DNA from: Microbacterium sp. SD291
Lineage (GTDB): Bacteria > Actinomycetota > Actinomycetes > Actinomycetales > Microbacteriaceae
Direction of reading: 5' to 3'
DNA length: 64,000 bases
NCBI RefSeq assembly: GCF_017355365.1
Contig: NZ_JADIJR010000007.1
Span: 60,793 to 124,792 of the forward strand
This document shows, piece after piece, positions 50,446 through 59,675 of the stretch. Position numbers and translations under genes: made by a program. The first letter of the stretch is position 1. Each line of letters begins with the position of its first letter. Under the pieces are notes generated by a model. The model was not told the origin of the DNA. It did not search any database and saw only the letters and a program-made list of their open reading frames with translations.

Positions 50446-52338
50446 TCAGGCGAGCAGCTGGTGGCGCGCGAGATCCCGGTACAGCGGAGTCGATTCGACC
50501 AGTTCGGCGTGCGTGCCCCGGCCGACGACCGCGCCGTCCTGCAGCACGACGATGAGATCGCTGTCGATCACGGTCGACAGGCGGTGCGCGATCACGACGA
50601 GCGTGCGATCGGAGGAGGCGGCGTCGATCGCCGCACGCATCCGCTGCTCGTTCACGCCGTCGAGTGACGACGTCGATTCGTCGAGCAGCAGGATCGGCGC
50701 ATCGGTCAGCAGGGCCCGAGCGATCGCGAGCCGCTGGCGCTCTCCGCCGGAGAGCATCACGCCGTCTTCGCCGACCGGAGCGCCGAGGCCGAGCGGGCTG
50801 CGCTCGAGGACGTCACCGAGGTTCACGGCGCGCAGCACGCGCTCGCAGTCGGCGTCGGATGCCGTGGGCGAGGCGAGGCGCAGGTTGTCGGCCAGGCTGC
50901 CGGCGAGCGTCGGCGCGTCCTGCTCGACGTAGCCGAACTGCGCGCGGAGCTCGTCGCGCGGATAGGTGCGCGCGTCGTGGCCGTGCAGCCGGATCGAGCC
51001 TCCGGTCGGGTCGTAGAAGCGCTCGAGCAGGGAGAGGATCGTGCTCTTGCCCGCGCCGCTCGGCCCCACCAGGGCGACGCGCGCACCCCGCGGCACTGCG
51101 AATGACACTCCCCGGAGCACCTCGCGGTCCGCTCCCGGCTCCGGGGTGGCTGAGGCCGTCGACCGCTCGAGGTGCGCGTCGGCGAGAAGGCTGTGCGCTT
51201 CCTTCGCGGCGGCCGCGCGGGCCTCGACGACGTTCTCCGGGTACTGGAAGCGCACGTCGCGGAACTCGATGGCGGGGGCATCCGCATCCGGTTCCTCGCG
51301 GGGGAGAGCGGCCGCAGTCGCGGCATCCTGCTGCGTCTCGGTCGGAAGGTCCAGCACCTCCTGGATGCGTCCGAGCGCCCCGAGCGCCTGGTTGACCGAG
51401 GTGATCGCCCCGAACGTGGATGCGAGGGGCATCACCAGCATGAACAGGAACATGATGAAGGTGATGAGCGCCGCGATCGTGATGGTCCCGTCCGCGACGC
51501 GGAAGCCGCCGACGCCGAGCACCACGAGCAGCGAGAGCTGCAGGGCGATGCCGGCGACGGGCACCACGAGGGACGAGATCTTCGCGATGCGGACACCGAT
51601 GCCGTATGCGTCGGCCGCGAGCTGCGAGACGGCCGTGGCCTCGCGGTCGGACGCGCCGGACGCGCGGACGGTCCGGATCGAGCCGACCGCGCGCTCCACG
51701 CCTGACGCGAGCTCGCCCACCTTCTCCTGCTGGGCGGTGGAGGCTTCGCGGATGCGGCCGCTCAGCGCCACGACCGTGACGACGGACGCGCCGATCACGA
51801 CGACGATGAGCAGGAGCAGCACCGGGTCGATCACGAGCATCGCGATGAGAGCGCCGAGGAACAGGATCGCGTTGCCGAGGGCATCCGCCAGGCCCTGGGT
51901 GAGCACGGCGTACAGGAGGGTCGTGTCCGTGCCGACGCGTGAGACCAGATCACCGGTGCGCCGCGCGTCGAACTCACTGATCGGCAGGTGCAGGATGCGG
52001 GAGATGAGCTTTCGGCGACTCGAGTGCACGACCGCGGTGCCGGTGCGCTGGAGGAGGTAGTGCTGATAGCCGGAGATGATCGACGAAACGATCACGAAGC
52101 CGATCAGGAGCCAGACGAGCGTGCCGAAGGTGTCGCCCGCCTGCACCGATTCGATCACCCGGCCGACGAGCAGAGGCTGCACGAGCGAGGTGGCCGCACC
52201 GACGATGCTGAGCGCCGTGACGACGACCAGCGTGCGCTTGTGCTCGAGGAGGAAGGGCAGGAGCTGGCGGAAGGTGGCGCGAGGGCCTTCCTGGTGTGCG
52301 CCGCGTCGACGACCGCGGGTGGATGCCGTGCGGGACAT
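50446..52338 (-). CDS. ABC exporter half-transporter (fused membrane and ATPase domains)
   Basis: 630 residues. Six transmembrane helices lie within about 30-310, starting after an Arg-rich cytoplasmic N-terminus. The nucleotide-binding domain has Walker A GPSGAGKSTILSL, signature LSGGERQRLAIARALL, Walker B ILLLDESTSSLD and a switch His in VIAHRLST. It would act as a homodimer exporting drugs, lipids or peptides. Oddly, about 45 residues rich in Ala and Glu are inserted between FQYP and VLRGVSF at the start of the ATPase domain. The family usually has fewer than ten there. Substrate unknown. Confidence 0.92.
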   Translation of the reverse strand: MSRTASTRGRRRGAHQEGPRATFRQLLPFLLEHKRTLVVVTALSIVGAATSLVQPLLVGRVIESVQAGDTFGTLVWLLIGFVIVSSIISGYQHYLLQRTGTAVVHSSRRKLISRILHLPISEFDARRTGDLVSRVGTDTTLLYAVLTQGLADALGNAILFLGALIAMLVIDPVLLLLIVVVIGASVVTVVALSGRIREASTAQQEKVGELASGVERAVGSIRTVRASGASDREATAVSQLAADAYGIGVRIAKISSLVVPVAGIALQLSLLVVLGVGGFRVADGTITIAALITFIMFLFMLVMPLASTFGAITSVNQALGALGRIQEVLDLPTETQQDAATAAALPREEPDADAPAIEFRDVRFQYPENVVEARAAAAKEAHSLLADAHLERSTASATPEPGADREVLRGVSFAVPRGARVALVGPSGAGKSTILSLLERFYDPTGGSIRLHGHDARTYPRDELRAQFGYVEQDAPTLAGSLADNLRLASPTASDADCERVLRAVNLGDVLERSPLGLGAPVGEDGVMLSGGERQRLAIARALLTDAPILLLDESTSSLDGVNEQRMRAAIDAASSDRTLVVIAHRLSTVIDSDLIVVLQDGAVVGRGTHAELVESTPLYRDLARHQLLA

Positions 52339-52435
52339 GCAGGGAACCTCGATCTGTTGGGGGTACTTCGACCGTACTTCCTGCCGGTGCGGATCCTGTG
52401 CATGGGCTGTGCGCGGGGAGCCTGGTGCGCATGAA

Positions 52436-52469
52436 GGATCACCGCACCGCGGGTGCGGTGCGGTGATCC
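52436..52469. terminator. 15-base-pair hairpin after the channel-like gene
   Basis: GGATCACCGCACCGC (52436-52450) and its exact complement (52455-52469) enclose a four-base GGGT loop. It lies 13 bases downstream of the leftward gene ending at 52482, before the ABC exporter start. No T-run follows on the minus strand. Confidence 0.7.
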
Positions 52470-52481
52470 GGGTGCCTGGGC

Positions 52482-53297
52482 TCAGACGGCAGGTGCCGGC
52501 GGAGTGGGCGGAGTGGGCGGCACGTCGGTCGTGGTCGGCGGAGTCGTCGGCGGCAGCGTCGTCGACGACTGCGCAGGCGGTGCGTGCGGCGCAGCCCTCC
52601 GAGTCTGCGCGGCGGAACCGGACGGCGCGGACTTCAGCTCGGACTCCATCGTGCCGAGCCAGTTCTCCCACCTCGAGCGCATCGGCCCGATGAGTCCGCC
52701 GCCGATGCCGACGACGGCGATGCCGACGACGGCTGCGAGGACGGCGATCAGGATGGGCATGGTCACGGTGACCGCGACGCCGATCTGGTTGAGCGCGGCG
52801 ATCACGCCCATCGCGATGATCGTGATGGTCACGATCCGGGTCAGCACCGGCCCGAAGCGGAACTTCGCGAGAGCCGGACGCATGATGTCGGCGACGAAGT
52901 TCGCGATCGCCGCGACCACGATCACGATGATGATCGCCACGAAGACACGGGGCAACCAGGCGATGATCTCCTCGACGATGCCGGAGACCGGATTGCTCGG
53001 ACCGAACGCGCCGAGCGCCAGCAGCAGCGCGATCAGCAGGATGAAGTAGTAGACCAGCTTGACCACGAGCGTGAGCGGATCGATGCCGGTCGGCGCGAGA
53101 AGCCGCGTGATTCCGGCTCTGTCGAGCAGACGCTGGAAGCCGATCTTCTTGAACAGGAACTCGAGCGCCTTGGCGACGCTCTTGGCGATGAGCCATCCGA
53201 TCAGAAGGATGACGAGGAACACGATCAACTGCAGGACGAAGTTCCCGATGCCGGCGAGCATCCCGCCGATTCCGACTCCGAATCCGGACCAGTCCAT
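52482..53297 (-). CDS. Membrane protein with conserved TM-helix repeats (small mechanosensitive-channel-like)
   Basis: 271 residues from ATG 53297, with GGGAGGT upstream. Hydrophobic helices lie around 18-40 (FVLQLIVFLVILLIGWLIA), 85-105, 120-145, and 165-205. GWLIAKSVAKALEFLFKKIGFQRLLDRAG recalls the conserved TM-helix repeat of CmpX/MscS-related proteins. The C-terminal 45 residues form a Pro/Thr-rich tail (TTLPPTTPPTTT) and are probably cytoplasmic and disordered. There is no full MscS beta domain. A channel role in osmotic stress is plausible, not proven. Confidence 0.75.
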   Translation of the reverse strand: MDWSGFGVGIGGMLAGIGNFVLQLIVFLVILLIGWLIAKSVAKALEFLFKKIGFQRLLDRAGITRLLAPTGIDPLTLVVKLVYYFILLIALLLALGAFGPSNPVSGIVEEIIAWLPRVFVAIIIVIVVAAIANFVADIMRPALAKFRFGPVLTRIVTITIIAMGVIAALNQIGVAVTVTMPILIAVLAAVVGIAVVGIGGGLIGPMRSRWENWLGTMESELKSAPSGSAAQTRRAAPHAPPAQSSTTLPPTTPPTTTDVPPTPPTPPAPAV

Positions 53298-53323
53298 GAC
53301 TCTACCTCCCCTTTTCCAAAGTC

Positions 53324-53346
53324 CCATCGGGGGCCGTCCCCGATGG
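53324..53346. repeat. Hairpin in the leader of the channel-like gene
   Basis: CCATCGGGG (53324-53332), five-base loop, CCCCGATGG (53338-53346): a perfect nine-base stem 27 bases before the ATG at 53297. It could be an operator or a leader structure. Confidence 0.5.
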
Positions 53347-53439
53347 AGGGTGCATCTCCCGGTCTAGCGGGCGCGCCCGGAAACGGACAACCGGGTGCGA
53401 ACTCGCGTGAAATGCGGTAGGGCGCGGGTCAGCGGATGC

Positions 53440-53445
53440 CAGACT
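53440..53445 (+). promoter_or_regulatory. Leaderless -10 element CAGACT
   Basis: CAGACT followed by GG, six bases before ATG 53452. Confidence 0.5.
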
Positions 53446-53451
53446 GGCCGG

Positions 53452-54483
53452 ATGCTGTCCGCACCCCGACTCGTCCCCGGCGACCGCGTCGCCGTCCTGT
53501 CGCCGGCTTTCGCCGCGCCCGCCGTCGCGCCTGAGCTGCACGAGCAGGCGCTGCGGCGCCTGCGCGAGGTCACCGGGCTGACCCCGGTCGAGTACCCGAC
53601 CACCCGTCTTCTCGGGGCGAGTCCGCAGGCCAGGGCCGCCGACGTGAACGCAGCCTTCGCAGACCCGGGCATCCGGGCGATCCTCGCGACGATCGGCGGG
53701 GACGATCAGCTGCTCGTCGTGCCGCACCTCGATGCGTCGCTGCCGCTGGCCGACCCCAAGCCGTTCATCGGGTACAGCGACAACACCAACATCCTGAACT
53801 GGCTCTGGGGGCTCGGCATCCGCTCCTTCCACGGCGGGTCGACGGCCGTGCATCTCGGCCCCGGTCCTGCGGTCGACGACATCCACCTGCGCTCGCTGCG
53901 GGCGGCGCTGCTCGACGGCGGCACGCTCGAGATCACCGATCCGGGCGAGTCGGAGGACGTCGGGCGCCGCTGGGAGGATCCTCGCGCGCTGACCGAGTAC
54001 GGCGACCGCGTCGCGACGGAGGAGTGGAGCTGGGCGGGCCCCGCCGTCCGCGTGCGGGGGCGCACCTGGGGAGGGTGCCTGGAGGTGCTCGACGGGCTCG
54101 CATTCGCGGATCGGCTGCCGTCCGCGGACTCGCTGGACGGCGGCATCCTGCTCCTCGAGACGAGTGAGGAGCGACCGCCGGCGGGCTGGGTCGCCCGATG
54201 GCTGCGCGGACTGGGGGAGCGCGGCATCCTCGGTGCCGTCGCGGGAGTCGTCGTCGGGCGTCCGCCGGTCAGCGACTTCGAGTTCCGCCCGCCGCCTGCC
54301 GAGGCGCGCGTGCTCCGCGATGCGCAGCGCGATGCGGTCGTCGACGTCGTCGGCCGCTACAACCCGGAGGCGGTCGTCTGCATCGGCGTGCCCTTCGGAC
54401 ACACGCGGCCGCAGTGGATCCTGCCGTACGGCGGGACGATGACCGTCGACGGCACGACCCGCTCGATCACGGCCCGGTACTGA
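53452..54483 (+). CDS. S66-family peptidase (LD-carboxypeptidase/MccF-like)
   Basis: 343 residues from ATG 53452. The Ser-Glu-His triad of family S66 is visible: Ser in FIGYSDNTNILNWL, Glu in LLLETSEERPP, and His in GVPFGHTRPQWILPYGG. LD-carboxypeptidases trim tetrapeptides of recycled peptidoglycan in the cytosol. MccF relatives cleave microcin C-type peptidyl nucleotides and confer immunity. The SDN triplet (not SDxT of some LdcA) is common in MccF-like members. No signal peptide is present. Confidence 0.88.
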   Translation: MLSAPRLVPGDRVAVLSPAFAAPAVAPELHEQALRRLREVTGLTPVEYPTTRLLGASPQARAADVNAAFADPGIRAILATIGGDDQLLVVPHLDASLPLADPKPFIGYSDNTNILNWLWGLGIRSFHGGSTAVHLGPGPAVDDIHLRSLRAALLDGGTLEITDPGESEDVGRRWEDPRALTEYGDRVATEEWSWAGPAVRVRGRTWGGCLEVLDGLAFADRLPSADSLDGGILLLETSEERPPAGWVARWLRGLGERGILGAVAGVVVGRPPVSDFEFRPPPAEARVLRDAQRDAVVDVVGRYNPEAVVCIGVPFGHTRPQWILPYGGTMTVDGTTRSITARY

Positions 54484-54530
54484 GGGATCCCGGCGCTACG
54501 GCGAGGCGAACTTCGCGGCAGCGCGTCGGC

Positions 54531-56273
54531 TCACTCCGAGGTGACGCCGAGCGCGGGGGCGGGGACGAACGCCGCCTGCGCGGACACCAGCTCTTCGAGC
54601 TCGAGCACCACCAGCACGTTCTCGCCGATCCTGGTGGCGGGCGCGGGGACGAACAGGGTGCGCTGCGGGCCGTTGCGCCAGTACCGGCCGAGGAAGAAGC
54701 CGTTCACGAACGCGAAGCCCTTGCTCCAGGCATCCGTGTCGAGGAAGAGGTCGCTCTGCGCGCCCAGCTCGAAGACGCCGGTCCAGGCGGTGGGTCCGGC
54801 GCTGTTCGCGGTGGCGTCTGCCGCACTGCCGGCAGCGAGCCCTGCGGCGATCTCCGCCACGTCGAGCGGCGTCGAGCGCCAGCCGGTGAGGGGCGTGCCG
54901 TTCAGGGTCACGGTTCCGACCAGGCCCTTCTCCTCGCCGAGTCGGTGGTCGTAGTTGACGCGGCCCTGATCCTCGACGAGCACGCTCAGCATGCGACCGG
55001 GCGGAATGACGATCGCGCGGTCGTGGCGGGTGCGGGAGAGCGTGCCGGCGCGCACGCCGTCGACCGCGATCCAGGCGAGGTCGCGGACCTCCTCCACGAC
55101 GAGCAGTCCGCCGGCCGCATCGGGGAGCTCGACGTCGTAGCGCATCAGCGCGCTGAGGTGGCCGAGTTCGTCGAACGTCTGCGGTCGATCGGCGAGGGCG
55201 GCGGATGCCGCGGCATCCGTCCATGCACCGGCCGAGGTGAGCGGCACCGTCAGCGCAGGAGCGGGGGCGGCCGCGGCCGGCAGCTCGTCGGGAACCGGCG
55301 CGTATCTGGCGATGACCTCGCGGAAGGCGAAGAACTTGGCGGTCGGGTTCCCCGCCTCGTCGAGAGGCGCGTCGTAGTCGTAGGACGTGATCAGCGGCAG
55401 GTACCTGCCCTTGTCGTTCGCGCCGTTGGTGAGGCCGAAGTTCGTGCCGCCGTGGAACATGTAGATGTTGACGGATGCGCCGGCCGCGAGCAGCTCGTCG
55501 AGGTCTGAGGCAGCGGCTTCCACCTCGGTGGTGTGGTGCACCCCGCCCCACCAGTCGAACCAGCCGTCCCAGAACTCCGAGCACATGAGCGGTCCGGTCG
55601 GCTGGTGCCGGCGGAGCGTCGCGAGGCGCTCGGCGCTGCGCGACCCGAACGAGCCGGTCTTGTGGAGCTCGGGGAGGCTGCCGTCCTCCAGCATCTGATC
55701 GACGGGCTGATCCACCGTCGTGAGGGGCACCGTGATGCCGGCATCCCTCGTCACCGCGACGAGAGATGCGAGATAGGCCTTGTCGGCGCCGTACGCGCCG
55801 TACTCGTTCTCGATCTGCACCAGTACGACGGGGCCGCCGCGATCGATCTGACGCGGTGCGACGATCTCGTAGACGCGGCGGAGGTACTCGGAGACGTCCG
55901 CCAGGTACGAGGGGTCGGAGGAGCGCAGCGCGCGCTCGCCGCCGGTGAGCCACACGGGCAGGCCGCCGTTGTGCCACTCGGCGCAGATGTACGGACCCGG
56001 GCGCACGATCGCGTCGAGTCCTTCGCCGTGCACCAGGTCGAGGAAGCGCCCGAGGTCGTTCCAGCCGGTCGCATCCCACTCTCCGCGACGCGACTCGTGG
56101 GCGTTCCACGCGACGTAGGTCTCGATCGTGTTCAGCCCCATCAGCCGCGCCTTGCGGATGCGGTCCTGCCACTGGTCCGGGTGCACGCGGAAGTAGTGGA
56201 TGGCGCCGGAGATCACCCGGTGCGGGCGGCCGTCGCGGAGGAAATCGGTGTCGCCGATGGAGAAGGAGGTCAC
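54531..56273 (-). CDS. Family 35 beta-galactosidase
   Basis: 580 residues from GTG 56273. The GH35 catalytic acid/base Glu lies in LVQIENEYGAYG and the nucleophile Glu in LMCSEFWDGWFDWWGG; RPGPYICAEWHNGGLPVWL is also typical. There is no signal peptide, so the enzyme is cytosolic and acts on imported oligosaccharide. The C-terminal beta domains end in FVNGFFLGRYW. It is the last gene of the LacI-controlled sugar operon, set off from the binding-protein gene by a strong hairpin. Confidence 0.93.
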   Translation of the reverse strand: MTSFSIGDTDFLRDGRPHRVISGAIHYFRVHPDQWQDRIRKARLMGLNTIETYVAWNAHESRRGEWDATGWNDLGRFLDLVHGEGLDAIVRPGPYICAEWHNGGLPVWLTGGERALRSSDPSYLADVSEYLRRVYEIVAPRQIDRGGPVVLVQIENEYGAYGADKAYLASLVAVTRDAGITVPLTTVDQPVDQMLEDGSLPELHKTGSFGSRSAERLATLRRHQPTGPLMCSEFWDGWFDWWGGVHHTTEVEAAASDLDELLAAGASVNIYMFHGGTNFGLTNGANDKGRYLPLITSYDYDAPLDEAGNPTAKFFAFREVIARYAPVPDELPAAAAPAPALTVPLTSAGAWTDAAASAALADRPQTFDELGHLSALMRYDVELPDAAGGLLVVEEVRDLAWIAVDGVRAGTLSRTRHDRAIVIPPGRMLSVLVEDQGRVNYDHRLGEEKGLVGTVTLNGTPLTGWRSTPLDVAEIAAGLAAGSAADATANSAGPTAWTGVFELGAQSDLFLDTDAWSKGFAFVNGFFLGRYWRNGPQRTLFVPAPATRIGENVLVVLELEELVSAQAAFVPAPALGVTSE

Positions 56274-56301
56274 GTTCGTGGCAGTGCTTTCATACGAGGG
56301 T

Positions 56302-56339
56302 GGGCGTGCCGGACCCCTGGGAGGGGACCCGGCACGCCC
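56302..56339. terminator. Hairpin between the sugar-binding protein and GH35 genes
   Basis: GGGCGTGCCGG (56302-56312) pairs with CCGGCACGCCC (56329-56339), with an inner CCCCT/AGGGG stem. It starts within ten bases of the binding-protein stop. It probably limits read-through or protects the upstream mRNA, as with the hairpin at 3691. Confidence 0.7.
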
Positions 56340-56348
56340 GTCGGGGGA

Positions 56349-57710
56349 TTACTTGTTGACGGCGAAGCCCTGCGCGTTGCCGTACTCGACGAGCGCGTCC
56401 TGCCAGGAGGTGAGGCCGTCGTTCAGGTCGGTGCCGTTCTGGTACGACTGGCCGACGGTGTCGCCGAAGATGCTGTTCGCGTACACCTGGTAGGGCAGGT
56501 AGCTCCAGCCCTCGACGACGTCGTCGGCCGCCGCGGCGAGGACCTCGTTGATCTTCTGGCCGCCGAAGTACTCCGGGGCGTCGGCGAGGAACTCCTCGCT
56601 CGACAGCTCGGCGGTCGTCGACGGGAAGCCGCCGGACTCGAGGAAGATCGAGATGCTCTCCTCGGAGTTGTTCAGCCACCACAGGAACCCGGCCGCCAGG
56701 GCGGGGTTCTCGCTCTGCTTCGTCACGGCCTGACCGCCGCCGCCGTTCTCGGCGCTCGCCGGGGTGCCGTCGTAGGTCGGCATCGGCGCCACGCGCCAGT
56801 CTCCGGCGCCGTCGGGGGCGCCGGTGATCAGGTTGCCCGGCATCCACGCGCCGATCACGAGCGTCGCGAGGCTGCCGTCGCCGAGGGCGCGGAACCACTC
56901 GTCGCTCCAGCTGCCGTACGGGGCGAGCAGGTCCTCTTCGACGAGGCGGTTCCAGTTCTCGGTCCACTTCGCAGAGCCTGCGTCCTGCAGGTCGATCGTG
57001 ACGTCGGTGCCCTCGGTCGCGAACGGCTGGCCGCCGGCCTGCCAGATCATCGACGTGGCGAAGCCGGCGTCGCCGGTGTCGTTGGTGATGTACGCGTTCG
57101 GGTTCGCCGCGTGGATCGCCTTGGCGGCGTCGTAGTACTCGTCCCACGTGGTCGGCACGGCGACGCCCGCAGCGTCGAAGACCGCCTTGTTGTAGAACAG
57201 CGCCATGGGGCCGGAGTCCTGCGGCAGGCCGTAGATGGCGTCGCCGCCGGTGACCGAGTTCCAGGTGGAGGCGGTGTAGTCGTCCTCGAAGTCGCCGAAG
57301 CCGTACTGGGACAGGTCGACGAAGGCGTCGGTGAGAGCGAACTGCGGGAAGGCGTAGTACTCGACCTGCACCACATCGGGGGCGCCGGAGCCGGCCTTGA
57401 TCGCGTTCTGGAGCTTGGTGTACTCCTCGTTGTTGGTGCCGGCGTTTACCAGGTTCACCGTGACGTTCGGGTACTCCTTCTGGAACGCCTCGACCTGCGC
57501 CTCGGCGGACGGGGTCCATGACCAGTAGGTGATCTCGCCGCCCTTCTCGAGCGCGGCCTCGACGGAGGCGAACGTGCCGTCGCCGCCGGCGCTGTCGCCG
57601 CCGGTTCCTGCGCCGCCGGCGCTGCAGCCGGCCAGTGCGAGCGCGGCCACGGTGCCCGCCGCGAATGCGGCGAGGGTGCGCCTTGCTGCGGGGGAGGGAA
57701 GGTGCTTCAT
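56349..57710 (-). CDS. Sugar ABC transporter substrate-binding lipoprotein (SBP family 1)
   Basis: 453 residues from ATG 57710 with GAAAGGA upstream. Signal peptide and lipobox ALAGCS (Cys about residue 29). The mature part has the family 1 pattern: EITYWSWTPSAEAQVEAFQKEYPNV at the start, PDVVQVEYYAFPQF, and GLPQDSGPMALFYNKAVFDAAGV. The ligand is probably a galactoside, judged from the adjacent GH35 gene. The gene order permease-permease-binding protein is reversed from the more common order. Confidence 0.93.
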   Translation of the reverse strand: MKHLPSPAARRTLAAFAAGTVAALALAGCSAGGAGTGGDSAGGDGTFASVEAALEKGGEITYWSWTPSAEAQVEAFQKEYPNVTVNLVNAGTNNEEYTKLQNAIKAGSGAPDVVQVEYYAFPQFALTDAFVDLSQYGFGDFEDDYTASTWNSVTGGDAIYGLPQDSGPMALFYNKAVFDAAGVAVPTTWDEYYDAAKAIHAANPNAYITNDTGDAGFATSMIWQAGGQPFATEGTDVTIDLQDAGSAKWTENWNRLVEEDLLAPYGSWSDEWFRALGDGSLATLVIGAWMPGNLITGAPDGAGDWRVAPMPTYDGTPASAENGGGGQAVTKQSENPALAAGFLWWLNNSEESISIFLESGGFPSTTAELSSEEFLADAPEYFGGQKINEVLAAAADDVVEGWSYLPYQVYANSIFGDTVGQSYQNGTDLNDGLTSWQDALVEYGNAQGFAVNK

Positions 57711-57775
57711 TGCTGTGTCCTTTCGGGAGGGTGCGGCCCAGCCTCGGGCCGACGTCGTGGTGCGGAGGTGCGGGA

Positions 57776-58666
57776 TCACTGTTTGACGCTTCCCGCGGTG
57801 AGGCCCGACTGCCAGAAGCGCTGCAGCAGCAGGAAGGCGATGACGATCGGGATGATGGTCAGGAGCGACCCCATGATCACGAGGTTGTAGATCGGCTGGG
57901 ATCCGGCGCCGATCGCCTGCGCGCTCCACTGGTTCAGGCCCACGGTGAGCGGGTACCAGGCGGGGTCGGAGAGCATGATCAGCGGCAGGAAGTAGTTGTT
58001 CCAGGTCGCGACGACCGTGAACAGGGCGACTGTCACGATGCCGGGGGCGAGCAGCCGCATCGAGATCGTGAAGAACGTGCGGAACTCGCCGGCGCCGTCG
58101 ATGCGCGCGGCCTCCAGCAGCTCGGTCGGGACCGATTCCGAGGCGAACACCCAGATCAGGTACAGGCCGAACGGGCTGATCAGCGAGGGGATGATCACGG
58201 CCCACGGCGTGTTCGTCAGCCCGAGCTCGCTGAACAGCAGGAAGGTCGGCACGGCGAGGGCGGTGCCGGGCACGGCGACGGCACCGAGCACGACCGCGAA
58301 CACCGCGCGCCGCCCGGGGAAGCGGAACTTCGCGAGTCCGTAGCCGGCCATGGTCGCGAGCAGCGTCGCGCCGCCGGCCCCGACGACCACGTACAGCAGC
58401 GTGTTGCCCAGCCAGCGCAGGAAGATGCCGTCGCGGTAGGAGAAGGTCGCGACCAGGTTGTCGAAGAACGCGAAGTCGTCGGCGAACCACAGGCCGAACG
58501 AGCTGAACAGCCCGGCCTGCGTCTTGGTCGCGCTGAACAGCAGCCAGACGAGCGGCACCAGCGTGTAGAGCGCGTACGCGATCATGACGATCAGCAGCGT
58601 CTTCGACTTCCGCGGATTCATCGGGTCGTGGCGTCGTGGCGCGGAACGGGTGAGGGGGAGTGCCAT
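57776..58666 (-). CDS. Sugar ABC transporter permease (MalG-like)
   Basis: 296 residues with six membrane helices. The cytoplasmic EAA loop, which contacts the ATPase, reads ELLEAARIDGAGEFRTFFTI. A Trp-containing GLNQWSA segment near the end is common in MalG-type permeases. The ATPase (MsiK-type, usually shared) is not encoded here. The start is one base past the end of the malF-like gene, giving tight coupling. Confidence 0.93.
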   Translation of the reverse strand: MALPLTRSAPRRHDPMNPRKSKTLLIVMIAYALYTLVPLVWLLFSATKTQAGLFSSFGLWFADDFAFFDNLVATFSYRDGIFLRWLGNTLLYVVVGAGGATLLATMAGYGLAKFRFPGRRAVFAVVLGAVAVPGTALAVPTFLLFSELGLTNTPWAVIIPSLISPFGLYLIWVFASESVPTELLEAARIDGAGEFRTFFTISMRLLAPGIVTVALFTVVATWNNYFLPLIMLSDPAWYPLTVGLNQWSAQAIGAGSQPIYNLVIMGSLLTIIPIVIAFLLLQRFWQSGLTAGSVKQ

Positions 58667-58667
58667 C

Positions 58668-59585
58668 TCAGCGCACCTCCGACTTCGAGCCGCGCAGCTG
58701 CACGACGTAGGCGATGACTGCGGTGATGACGCCCATGATGATGGCGATCGTCGCGGCGTAGTTGAACTGCTGCCCCGCGAACGAGAGGTTGTACGCGTAC
58801 ATGTTGGGCGTGAAGAACGTCGTGATCACGTTCGGCGCGAGCGGGCGCAGGATGTTCGGCTCGTTGAACAGCTGGAAGCTGCCGATGATCGAGAAGATCG
58901 TCGCGATCACGAGCGCCCCGCGGACGGACGGGATCTTGATCGAGAAGATCGTCCGCCAGGCGCCGGCGCCGTCGAGGGACGCGGCCTCGTACATCTCTGT
59001 CGGGATCGTCTTCAGCGAGGAGTAGAAGATCAGCATGTTGTAGCCGACGAACTCCCACGTCACGATGTTGCCGATCGAGAGCAGCATCCACTCCTTCGCG
59101 AACGGCGTGACCGCTTCGAAGCCGAGCAGGTCGTTGATGTTGCTGGTCAGGCCGAACTGGTCGCCGTAGATGTAGCCCCACATGAGCACCGCCACGACTG
59201 CAGGCACGGCATAGGGCAGGAAGATCAGGATGCGGAAGAAGGATGCTCCGCGCAGGCGCGCGCTGTCGAGCGCGAGAGCTGCCCCGAGTGCGAGCGCGAG
59301 CATGATCGGCACCTGCACGACGAGGAACAGCACCACCCGCCCGAACGCCTCCCAGAACTGCGGGTCGGTGAGGGCGCGGACGTAGTTCTCGAGCCCGACG
59401 AACGAGGTGCCGCCGATGAGCTTCTCCTGGAAGAAGCTCAGGTACAGCGCGTAGGCGAGCGGGGTGAGGAACACCAGGGTGAACACGACCATGAAGGGGC
59501 CGACGAACGCCCAGCCCTTCCAATCGCGCGTGTCGCGGCGTCGGATGCCGGGGGCTCCGAGTGCTGCGTTGATATCAGTCGTCAT
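58668..59585 (-). CDS. Sugar ABC transporter permease (MalF-like)
   Basis: 305 residues from ATG 59585, preceded by GGAGAAGG. An upstream ATG at 59624 would overlap an operator and lacks a ribosome site. Six helices; the EAA loop is EMYEAASLDGAGAWRTIFSI. It is the first gene of the leftward operon that includes the MalG-like permease, the binding protein and GH35. The promoter lies between two LacI-type operators. Confidence 0.93.
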   Translation of the reverse strand: MTTDINAALGAPGIRRRDTRDWKGWAFVGPFMVVFTLVFLTPLAYALYLSFFQEKLIGGTSFVGLENYVRALTDPQFWEAFGRVVLFLVVQVPIMLALALGAALALDSARLRGASFFRILIFLPYAVPAVVAVLMWGYIYGDQFGLTSNINDLLGFEAVTPFAKEWMLLSIGNIVTWEFVGYNMLIFYSSLKTIPTEMYEAASLDGAGAWRTIFSIKIPSVRGALVIATIFSIIGSFQLFNEPNILRPLAPNVITTFFTPNMYAYNLSFAGQQFNYAATIAIIMGVITAVIAYVVQLRGSKSEVR

Positions 59586-59623
59586 CGACGAGGCCTTCTC
59601 CAGTTCGGGCGTCGGGTGCGCCA

Positions 59624-59641
59624 TGTGTCAACGTCAACATA
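59624..59641. promoter_or_regulatory. LacI-type operator, copy 1
   Basis: TGTGTCAACGTCAACATA, identical to 59658-59675 and 34 bases away in the same orientation. The core TGT-N2-ACGT-N2-ACA is palindromic, as LacI-family sites are. It lies at and just past the -10 of the leftward promoter. Confidence 0.75.
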
Positions 59642-59665
59642 AGCGATCCGCTGGTAGTGTGTCAA
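59636..59665 (-). promoter_or_regulatory. Leftward promoter of the galactoside operon
   Basis: On the minus strand TTGACA (59665 to 59660), 18 bases, then TATGTT (59641 to 59636). Both hexamers fall within the two operator copies, so bound repressor would block RNA polymerase. Confidence 0.65.
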
Positions 59666-59675
59666 CGTCAACATA
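59658..59675. promoter_or_regulatory. LacI-type operator, copy 2
   Basis: Second exact copy of the 18-base operator. It covers the -35 of the leftward promoter and ends at the first base of the likely lacI start codon. Confidence 0.75.
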
